Made by a program: the position numbers and the translations under genes. The notes under the pieces were generated by a model, which made no database searches, was not told the origin of the DNA, and worked only from the letters and a program-made list of their open reading frames with translations. A stretch of DNA of 8,388 nucleotides from JBCAWW01 sp039024315 (GTDB taxonomy: Bacteria; Bacteroidota; Bacteroidia; J057), in assembly GCA_039024315.1 (NCBI GenBank), contig JBCCQN010000288.1, positions 1 through 8,388 of the forward strand, in the 5' to 3' direction. Shown piece by piece: positions 1 through 5,638 of this stretch (position 1 is its first letter; the number at the start of each line of letters is the position of its first letter).

Positions 1-2
1 CG

Positions 3-179
3 ATTCGTTGGGTGATCTTGGATGAGACTGGCCGATCAGTTAGAGCCGCTGAGATTAGTGAATCCGAACAGACCATGGGCTTGGAAGTAGATGCCAGTGG
101 CCTACAGTTTGGTCTCTACATCCTCCAAATCCAGTACGAGGATGGGACGACAGTGGCCAAGAAATGGCAGAAGATTTAG
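3..179 (+). CDS. T9SS-exported protein, C-terminal sorting tail only (5' end outside window)
   Basis: This is an open frame from the window edge to a TAG stop, giving the last 58 residues of a larger protein. The ending has the layout of a Por/type A T9SS C-terminal sorting domain: an 'LDETGRSV' strand-turn, then 'GLYILQIQYEDG', then a basic tail 'AKKWQKI'. Proteins with this domain are exported across the outer membrane by the type IX system and the domain is normally removed. The body of the protein, and so its function, lies outside the window. It is followed 36 bp downstream, in the same frame, by the 216-1439 gene. The sequence around its stop is nearly repeated before the 1554 gene, so it is probably another member of the same paralogous array (inferred). 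Confidence 0.85.
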   Translation: MRWVILDETGRSVRAAEISESEQTMGLEVDASGLQFGLYILQIQYEDGTTVAKKWQKI

Positions 180-240
180 CAAAAAATTTGTTTCTTGGGA
201 TAAGCACTTAATTCCATGAAACAATTATTGATGATCGCCT
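144..240 (+). repeat. Junction repeat, copy 1 (tail end, spacer and start of next gene)
   Basis: This block contains the last codons of the upstream sorting tail, the stop, an AT-rich spacer and the first codons of the next gene. It is closely repeated at 1480-1578. Shared elements are 'AAGAAATGG(C/T)AGAAGATTTA', then 'TTTGTTTCTTGG', 'TAAGC', and 'AATTCCATGAAACA'. Stop-to-ATG spacing is 36 bp here and 38 bp in copy 2. It marks the breakpoint of a tandem gene duplication and suggests that the spacer carries the translation start signals. Confidence 0.8.
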
Positions 241-1439
241 TTTTGGCGCCCTTTTGTATGGCCCTGTCCCAGGAACAGCCTCTTGAATATTATGAATATT
301 ACTGGTATGAGGAGGCAGAAGCATGGCGGCCTCACATCGAAAAAAGATTTGTTTACAATGAGGACGAGCAGCTAGTCCAACGGACGGAAATCCAGTTTTT
401 ACCTCACCTTTCCACACCACGAGAAATTTGGAACATCTATTATTTAGATCCAAAGGGCGATACGATTCAAAGGATAAATCAAGTAAAGTTCCAGGATCAG
501 GATCTTAAAAATTCGCGTAAATATTATCAGGATACCTTAGCAAATGGGGAGATCTTTCGTATAGATGCGACTTGGGAAGATGGTGAATGGCAGGATCAAT
601 CACGTACCTTTGAAAAAACTTCCTACGAAGGAGAAACAAGAGTAAGTGAAACGATTCAAGCATTCCTACATGAGGGCCAATGGGAGGAGTTGTTCAAAAA
701 GATTTCTCATAAAGACTCATTGGGGAGAGAGATCAAGAAGATTTCTTATTCTTGGATACGAGACCATTGGAAGATTGAACAGCAGGCAGAAACCGAATAC
801 TCTCAATGGGGCCATTTTACTAGAAGATATACTCAAGGATTTCAAGGGAACATCCACGAATACAAATACGATCTAGTCTATGATGATTCTGGTAATAGAA
901 TAGAGAGTACGACATTCCATCGCGGAACTGAACATCCAGAATGGCGCGTCGAAAGTATGTCTTACTACCAATACGATAGCTTAGGACGTACAGTCAGAGA
1001 CCATTACTTAAACAAAGCAGATTTACCAGCGGATCGGTTTCAGCGCTTAACTGAAATCTCCTATCGCAATGATACCATTAGCTTTACCACTTCCTTTTCT
1101 CAGGATAGTCTAGAGTGGAATTATCGTGAGAGGATCACAGGCGTCCCTAATCCGCAGCACTCCCGATATCCCATCTTTCAGCGCGAAGAAATCTATCAAG
1201 ATGGGGAGTGGCAACTGGAAAATGAATATCATTATCACCTCTCCTACGACTCGCACGATAATCTCGAAGAAGTAAAGAGAATCGTCAATGATGGGCAGAC
1301 CCAATATGAAGAAGGGGTCATAAAATACGAGCGAACCTATTCGCCTGAGGGAGCCATCACTTCTGAAATAAAGTATCATTACCAGGAAGATTTAGGCGCT
1401 TATGTCCCTATTCATAAAGAAGTTTGGCAATATGAATGA
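216..1439 (+). CDS. Secreted Trp/Tyr-rich beta-repeat protein, paralog of the next gene, sorting tail lost
   Basis: The protein has 407 residues and no enzyme family that I recognise. Residues 1-18 form a Sec signal peptide (Lys-Gln, then a hydrophobic core, cleavage likely at ALS|Q). The mature part is made of irregular short repeats of the form W-x-Y/E...Y-x-YD-x-x-G (for example 'YDLVYDDSGNRIES', 'YYQYDSLGRTVRD', 'LSYDSHDNLEEV'). These resemble YD/RHS-like beta-hairpin repeats and suggest an extended surface or periplasmic beta structure. It aligns throughout with the 1554-3053 product (shared 'GREIKK(I/L)SY(S/A)W' and 'AYVP..K.VW.Y' near the C-end). The paralog continues into a T9SS tail, but this one stops exactly where the tail should begin. 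The protein may therefore be exported to the periplasm yet not sorted by T9SS. The ATG at 216 is supported by the signal peptide and by the matching start of the paralog. Confidence 0.85.
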   Translation: MKQLLMIAFLAPFCMALSQEQPLEYYEYYWYEEAEAWRPHIEKRFVYNEDEQLVQRTEIQFLPHLSTPREIWNIYYLDPKGDTIQRINQVKFQDQDLKNSRKYYQDTLANGEIFRIDATWEDGEWQDQSRTFEKTSYEGETRVSETIQAFLHEGQWEELFKKISHKDSLGREIKKISYSWIRDHWKIEQQAETEYSQWGHFTRRYTQGFQGNIHEYKYDLVYDDSGNRIESTTFHRGTEHPEWRVESMSYYQYDSLGRTVRDHYLNKADLPADRFQRLTEISYRNDTISFTTSFSQDSLEWNYRERITGVPNPQHSRYPIFQREEIYQDGEWQLENEYHYHLSYDSHDNLEEVKRIVNDGQTQYEEGVIKYERTYSPEGAITSEIKYHYQEDLGAYVPIHKEVWQYE

Positions 1440-1515
1440 GGTCAATCATATCCGAATAGGGAAACTCCTCTCCGAAGCAGGGAAGACAATGGCTAAGAAA
1501 TGGTAGAAGATTTAA
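1440..1515 (+). pseudogene. Decayed T9SS sorting tail of the 216-1439 gene
   Basis: Directly after the TGA stop, the same frame reads 'GQSYPNRETPL', which resembles the YPNP-type opening of a type A sorting domain. From 1480, one frame over, the sequence reads 'GKTMAKKW*KI*', matching the 'GTTVAKKWQKI' ending at 144-179. Over 36 bases the two differ at only 5 positions, and one of these (CAG to TAG at 1504) makes an internal stop. The 60 or so central residues of a normal tail are missing. The simplest reading is an internal deletion plus frameshift and nonsense changes in a tail that was once attached to the upstream gene. The ending relic is clear. The opening relic is a weaker match. Confidence 0.7.
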
Positions 1516-1578
1516 AGTGAAATTTTTGTTTCTTGGATTAAGCCTCAAATTCCATGAAACATTTTTTACTTATCTGCT
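1480..1578 (+). repeat. Junction repeat, copy 2
   Basis: This is the second copy of the junction block described at 144-240. Here the tail-end part is no longer translated, because it follows the stop of the 216-1439 gene in another frame and contains a TAG. The spacer and signal-peptide start remain functional for the 1554 gene. Confidence 0.8.
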
Positions 1579-3053
1579 TACTGTGGCCTTTTTATGGGGT
1601 CCTGTCCCAGGAACGCCCCATCGCCTATTTAGAATATATCTGGAATCCCGCTCTCATTGACTGGGAACTGACCGATGAGTACCGCTACCAATATGATGGT
1701 AATGATAGTTTAAGTCAACAAATCCATATTCGTCCAGCTCCTCCCTTAGCTTTCAACGGCACCAGTTGGCGAACCCTAACCCAATTTGATGATGCAGGTA
1801 AAACAACTTATCAACTCATACAACATAAGACCGGGGAAGAGGATTGGAAAGGTTCTAAACGCTACCATTGGTTTACAGATGAAGCAGGTTATTATCATTG
1901 GGTAACGGAATCGTGGCGGGAAACCTATTGGCATTTAGCTCAGCGCCGTAGGATCAAAGAAATTCTTCAGGATAGCATTTTATTCGTCGATAGTTATTAT
2001 GAAAACTGGAGAGAGGGAAGATGGAATAATCATACTCACGACAGTATCTATTTAGATCTTGAAGGGAGAGAAATCAAAAAGTTGAGTTATGCTTGGGATG
2101 GGAGTAGTGAATGGATACTCATTACTAGTTGGGAGCACGCATATTCTCCCTATGGGGATAAAACGTATTGGCGTCAAAACAATCATGCTCAAAACCCTCC
2201 TAATTTCTTAGCTCAGAGATGGACCTACGACTACGACCTGAATGGAGATGCTTGGGAGGAGATGAGTGAGCGGCGTAATACCTTTAATCCCAATTGGGAG
2301 ATCTTGTATAGACACAAAACCCGTTACGATGCCCAAAGGCGAAAATTAAGTGATACTCGCCTTTATGAAGGGATTCAGAATAGCGTCAACAATTTTCGTA
2401 AAGAATATGAATACAGAGATGACACCCTCTTGACGAGGCTGTTCGAATACCATTCGGGCTGGGTGGGTCTCTCTCAAAAGTGGGAATACCCTAACCCTGA
2501 CCTCCCGCCCTATCATTATTACAGCCGCATCGACTTACTTGAAAATGGATCCTGGCAACTGGCGGAGGCTAATCAATATGAATATAGCTATGATGAAAAA
2601 GGCTTGGTAAACGAAATCACAGAGCATTTTTTCACCCCTACTTTCAACGAAAAAAGAGGCTACAGACGTTTTTTTAGGAACTTTAATGAGGCTGGAGCCC
2701 AAACTTCCGTGGTCGAGCACTATTACGATGTGCTTCGCGCTAGTTATGTTCCTTACCAAAAGAAAGTTTGGGTGTATCCGTCAAAGCAAGAGGGTAGTGC
2801 TTCCGTATTTTCGATTTATCCGCAACCGACCAATGGCCCTTTTACCGTCCAGTTTACTCGTTGGCTTAGCCCTCCCGTGAAGGTAGCAGTCTATGATCTA
2901 CAGGGAAAAGTGTTATTCAGCCAATCCCTTGATAATCAAGAACAAGTCTGGGAGCTAACGCTATCCCCCCCCAGCCAAACAGCCGGTCTGTATTTGGTCC
3001 GCGTTTTTTATGAGGACGGTAGTAGCCAGACGCAAAAGTTGCAAGTGTTCTAA
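1554..3053 (+). CDS. Secreted Trp/Tyr-rich beta-repeat protein with T9SS sorting domain
   Basis: The protein has 499 residues and is a paralog of the 216-1439 product. Residues 1-18 are a signal peptide (cleavage likely at VLS|Q). Residues about 20-408 hold the same kind of degenerate beta-hairpin repeats rich in W, Y and YD-x-x-G (for example 'YRYQYDGND', 'WTYDYDLNGDAWEE', 'YEYSYDEKGLVNEI'). Residues about 416-499 are a type A (Por) T9SS sorting domain: 'SIYPQPTNGPFTVQF', 'KVAVYDLQGKVLFSQ', 'AGLYLVRVFYEDGSSQTQKL'. The product is therefore expected to be secreted or anchored on the cell surface. No catalytic motif is seen; an adhesin, matrix or structural role is possible but unproven. The ATG at 1554 gives the signal peptide and matches the paralog's start. 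An eight-C run at 2965-2972 lies inside the sorting domain. Confidence 0.88.
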   Translation: MKHFLLICLLWPFYGVLSQERPIAYLEYIWNPALIDWELTDEYRYQYDGNDSLSQQIHIRPAPPLAFNGTSWRTLTQFDDAGKTTYQLIQHKTGEEDWKGSKRYHWFTDEAGYYHWVTESWRETYWHLAQRRRIKEILQDSILFVDSYYENWREGRWNNHTHDSIYLDLEGREIKKLSYAWDGSSEWILITSWEHAYSPYGDKTYWRQNNHAQNPPNFLAQRWTYDYDLNGDAWEEMSERRNTFNPNWEILYRHKTRYDAQRRKLSDTRLYEGIQNSVNNFRKEYEYRDDTLLTRLFEYHSGWVGLSQKWEYPNPDLPPYHYYSRIDLLENGSWQLAEANQYEYSYDEKGLVNEITEHFFTPTFNEKRGYRRFFRNFNEAGAQTSVVEHYYDVLRASYVPYQKKVWVYPSKQEGSASVFSIYPQPTNGPFTVQFTRWLSPPVKVAVYDLQGKVLFSQSLDNQEQVWELTLSPPSQTAGLYLVRVFYEDGSSQTQKLQVF

Positions 3054-3119
3054 TACTAGCTCTTTCTATTCTTTAGCGATAGCCTTTCCGCTTCAAGATG
3101 AGGGCTCTTTGGGGGTTTA

Positions 3120-3235
3120 CCGCTTCGCGGAACGCTTATCTCTTGGGTGCGGCATGCATGCGCGCACCTACAAAATATCTGATTGTAGGTGTGGCAGGTC
3201 TGCCACACCACAAGCACAAGCGTTCTGCGAAGCAG
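3120..3235 (+). repeat. ~116-bp structured repeat, copy A, with terminal inverted repeats
   Basis: This is nearly identical to 7644-7758. About 90 bases match with a single difference (G3162 versus A7686); then come 7-8 unrelated bases and an 18-base end with one difference. The ends are inverted repeats: CCGCTTCGCGGAACGCTT at the left against AAGCGTTCTGCGAAGCAG at the right, 16 of 18 matching, with one G-T wobble possible. Inside are three hairpins: 3146-3168 (GGTGCG...CGCACC), 3165-3191 (CACCTACA...TGTAGGTG) and 3188-3209 (GGTGTGGCAG, 2-nt turn, CTGCCACACC). Neighbouring hairpins share bases. It codes for nothing obvious. The layout fits a MITE or REP/BIME-like non-autonomous element. It lies 66 bp after the stop of the 1554-3053 gene. 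Confidence 0.85.
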
Positions 3236-3312
3236 TAGACCTAAACCCGACTAATCTTATAAAACTTCAAAATCAATAAACTGCTGACTAGTCCTATCTG
3301 GCTCCCTAAAGG

Positions 3313-3398
3313 ACTACGAGTATCGGTAGCCAGCAACTGGTCTATACCATCGAGCTGTTTAACAGCCATCGATCAAAGCGGCGCACCGCTTTCGTAGT
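3313..3398 (+). other. Cluster of nested inverted repeats, possible structured RNA
   Basis: ACTACGA (3313-3319) can pair with TCGTAGT (3392-3398), enclosing three smaller hairpins. The first is CCAG/CTGG with a CAA loop (3330-3340), flanked by GGTA/TACC (3325-3328 and 3345-3348). The second is GCTGT/ACAGC (3354-3366). The third is AAAGCGG/CCGCTTT with a CGCA loop (3375-3392), which competes for one base with the outer stem. The arrangement is cloverleaf-like but has no T-arm consensus, so it is not a tRNA. It could be an RNA element, the remains of a mobile element, or chance. Confidence 0.3.
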
Positions 3399-3579
3399 TG
3401 TCGTGGAAAATATGATATATCTCAACCTTACTGATGCTTTCTGTCTCATTGAAAGGGAAGAGCAATCTGGAGAATATCCAAGCTACGGTTGTACTAAGTA
3501 CAGAGTAAAAAGTGTGTAGTACAGAAAAAGGCCTAAATGAACCGTATCGCCCTATTTTCCTCGGACTAAATACTGAATA

Positions 3580-3660
3580 CTATTGTCTAAGCACTTACCG
3601 AATCTATATTTCGTTACCATTTTTTACGAGGACGGCAATAGCCGAACGCTTATATGGATG
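3580..3660 (+). pseudogene. Relic of a T9SS C-terminal sorting domain
   Basis: One frame reads 'LLSKHLPNLYFVTIFYEDGNSRTLIW', split here as LLSKHLPNLYF then VTIFYEDGNSRTLIW. It parallels the end of the 1554-3053 product ('LSPPSQTAGLYLV' then 'RVFYEDGSSQTQKL'). Just upstream, in another frame, 3550-3567 reads 'ALFSSD', which may echo the 'VLFSQSLD' strand. Stop codons (for example TGA 3574-3576) and frame changes show that it is dead. It is probably the remnant of a further paralog of the upstream array. Confidence 0.55.
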
Positions 3661-3719
3661 CTACCGCTTTGATGATGAGTAAATGAGAAAGTAAATCCTC
3701 CATTTGAATTTTATGCTTA

Positions 3720-3742
3720 GTTTTTTTATTTAACAAAAAAAC
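3720..3742. repeat. A/T hairpin (GT7 ... A7C)
   Basis: GTTTTTTT at 3720-3727 and AAAAAAAC at 3735-3742 form an 8-bp inverted repeat around a 7-nt loop. Only the closing pair is G-C, so it is weak. It could be a degraded terminator or simply an AT-rich tract upstream of the caspase gene. Confidence 0.25.
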
Positions 3743-3995
3743 GTATAATCACAACCGTTCCTGAGATATTACCGTAATCTAAATAAACCCTCCCCTAAGA
3801 TTGGTAATTAGACCCTACTTAGGTTCTGCGATATATCACTTGTAGCAAATGCTCCTGTAATTTGAAAACAATCAAATGCCAATGGTATTAAATTACCCTC
3901 TATGTTCTGCTTGCAAGGCTTTACACAACTGTTTTCAGTCAATTAGAGACTACCAAACTTATTCTCTTTAAGATACTCCACCTTACTTCCTAAAA

Positions 3996-5615
3996 ATGTT
4001 ATATCCATCGTATCCTCCCGCTGGGAAGAACTATTTGTTTATTGTTTCTATAGATGATTATAAATACCAAACTAAGCTCAACAATGCCGTCGCTGACGCC
4101 ATGTTGTTTAAATCTACCTTATTAGAAAGATTTCAGTTTAAAGACTCAGATGTCCTTGAGCTACTCAACCAAAAGGCAAGCAAGCAAAATATATTTGAGC
4201 AATTCAAAAAGTATAAATCTATCTGTACTCCTAAGGACAGTCTAGTCGTCTACTACTCAGGTCATGGATACTTTGATAAAGAGTTTAATGAAGGATATTG
4301 GATACCTCATGATGTAAAGCATCCCGCTGATTTCATATCAAACAATTTTTTCACCTCCACGGCCATTCCTGCCATAAATACCCTCCACACCATTTTTATA
4401 GTGGACTCTTGCTACTCTGGGACCATGTTTGGAAACATCAGAGGCGGATATGAAGCTCTCCAAAGTAAGCCGTCAAAATGGTTATTTGCCTCCGGGCGAA
4501 ATGAAGTAGTTCCCGATGGACCCAAAGGACAACATAGCCCATTTGCCCAATGTTTGGTGGACTTTTTAAACACTTGCCAAGAGCCAACCCCCTTTAGTAA
4601 GATCATTACAGAAGTTTCTGATAAGATAGCCGCTACACAAAAGCAATCCCCCCAATCACTAATCCCCATGCCGATTGGTGGTAGATTACAGAATTCTGGT
4701 GATAAGGGAGGCGAGTTTGTGTTTTTTCCAGTCTCCAATGCTCAGAATCAAGCAGCACCCGACGAACTAAAACAAACTATAGAGGCACCCAAAGCGCCGA
4801 AGATTTCAAGTAGCCGAGCCAAATTGCAGCTCCCAAAGGATAAGTTTGTCCCAGGAGGGAATTTTTACAAAAGGACTGATTCCTCTAGCACCCCTAAAAA
4901 AACCCGCTTAGATGACTTTTTTCTAAGTGAACACCCAATTACCAACAAGCAGTTTGCCATTTTCCTAAATCACCATGGAAATACCAATATCAATGGTATG
5001 CCTATTTATGGTGAATCAGGGACTATAGCGGGGATAGAGAAGAGTTCTGGGATCTATAGCGCGAAACCAAAGATGGGTAATCATCCTGTAAACTACGTTT
5101 CGTGGATCGGAGCAAACCTGTATATCGATTGGCTCAACAGTAAAACAGGCTATAGCTATCGATTGCCAACAGAGACGGAATGGGAATATGCCGCTTCTGA
5201 TGGTTCTATGGGATTTAGAGAAAATGGACGACCAAAATCCAATTGGCTATCTCTAGACATGGAGGATATCAATGAGTTTTCATGGAATAAAACTAACTCC
5301 AATGGCAAACCTCATCCTGTCAAGAGAAGAAAAATTCAGCCTAACCTAGGCATCTTCGACCTCAATGGAAATGTTTGGGAATGGTGCCTTGACCAATACG
5401 ATGCTTCGGGTCCGATTCCCTCAGTCAACCCAAACTTGAAAGCAGGTCTACAATATTTAAGGAACACCACCTATCCTAATATACAGTCGATGCACGTCTT
5501 AAAAGGAGGCTCATTTTTGGATGATCCTAGTTACCTAAGACTGAGTTATCGTACCTGCGCCCACGCCAAAGATGTTTTTAAATCCATCGGATTCCGCTTA
5601 GCTCGGAGTCTTTAG
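3996..5615 (+). CDS. Caspase-family peptidase fused to FGE-sulfatase/SUMF1-like domain
   Basis: The protein has 539 residues, no signal peptide and no membrane segment, so it is cytoplasmic. Residues about 10-245 are a caspase (peptidase C14) fold: first strand 'NYLFIVSIDDY', catalytic His90 in 'VVYYSGHGY', catalytic Cys139 in 'IFIVDSCYSGT', and a substrate-pocket segment 'ASGRNE' followed by 'HSPFAQCLVDFL'. Both catalytic residues are present. A linker (about 246-284) leads to an FGE-sulfatase/SUMF1 domain (about 285-539): 'PVNYVSWIGANLYIDWL', 'YRLPTETEWEYAA', 'GNVWEW' at 458-463, 'LKGGSF' and the ending 'IGFRLARSL'. The two cysteines of true formylglycine-generating enzymes are replaced (Asp509 and Leu514), so this domain probably binds rather than oxidises. 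ATG 3996 is chosen because an in-frame stop lies at 3969 and the fold starts about 10 residues in. The kinase gene begins 23 bp later, suggesting an operon. The likely role is an effector protease in a signalling, cell-death or defence module (inferred). Confidence 0.92.
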   Translation: MLYPSYPPAGKNYLFIVSIDDYKYQTKLNNAVADAMLFKSTLLERFQFKDSDVLELLNQKASKQNIFEQFKKYKSICTPKDSLVVYYSGHGYFDKEFNEGYWIPHDVKHPADFISNNFFTSTAIPAINTLHTIFIVDSCYSGTMFGNIRGGYEALQSKPSKWLFASGRNEVVPDGPKGQHSPFAQCLVDFLNTCQEPTPFSKIITEVSDKIAATQKQSPQSLIPMPIGGRLQNSGDKGGEFVFFPVSNAQNQAAPDELKQTIEAPKAPKISSSRAKLQLPKDKFVPGGNFYKRTDSSSTPKKTRLDDFFLSEHPITNKQFAIFLNHHGNTNINGMPIYGESGTIAGIEKSSGIYSAKPKMGNHPVNYVSWIGANLYIDWLNSKTGYSYRLPTETEWEYAASDGSMGFRENGRPKSNWLSLDMEDINEFSWNKTNSNGKPHPVKRRKIQPNLGIFDLNGNVWEWCLDQYDASGPIPSVNPNLKAGLQYLRNTTYPNIQSMHVLKGGSFLDDPSYLRLSYRTCAHAKDVFKSIGFRLARSL

Positions 5616-5638
5616 CCATACCCCTAAAACTCAAATCA

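Larger units (their letters stand above)
3054..3995. other. Gene-free 0.94-kb region with repeat, hairpins and relics
   Basis: I see no intact gene on either strand. The region holds copy A of the ~116-bp repeat (3120-3235), a cluster of inverted repeats (3313-3398), a relic T9SS tail (3580-3660) and a weak GT7/A7C inverted repeat (3720-3742). A 69-codon stretch without stops (3310-3516) lacks an early start codon and resembles nothing I recognise. It lies in the same frame as the tail relic and could be part of the same dead gene. From about 3665 to 3995 the sequence is AT-rich and probably contains the promoter of the caspase gene, but I cannot place it with confidence. Confidence 0.7.

Noticed and set aside
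3120..3235. CRISPR repeats or attachment site
   Set aside because: There are only two copies 4.5 kb apart with no spacer pattern, and no integrase or tRNA gene is present.
3010..3279. 89-residue open frame on the + strand
   Set aside because: It overlaps the end of the 1554-3053 gene in another frame and runs through the structured repeat, and no domain pattern is visible.
3313..3398. tRNA gene
   Set aside because: A 7-bp outer stem and three arms suggested a cloverleaf, but there is no GGTTCGAATCC-type T-arm or usable anticodon arm.
3310..3516. 69-codon stop-free stretch in the intergenic region
   Set aside because: It has no start codon near its beginning, no recognisable motif and no conserved start context. 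It may be part of the dead gene downstream.
3840..3864. Bacteroidota-type promoter (TTG ... TAATTTG) for the caspase gene
   Set aside because: The -7 element lacks one base of TAnnTTTG and the spacing is about 15 rather than 19-21 bp. TATAAT at 3744-3749 likewise has no matching -35.
5493..5612. C-terminal end of the FGE-like domain as the variable region of a diversity-generating retroelement
   Set aside because: C-type-lectin/FGE-fold C-termini are common DGR targets, but there is no reverse transcriptase in the window and I found no second, template-like copy of this segment. A genome-wide search for a near-copy differing at adenines would settle it.
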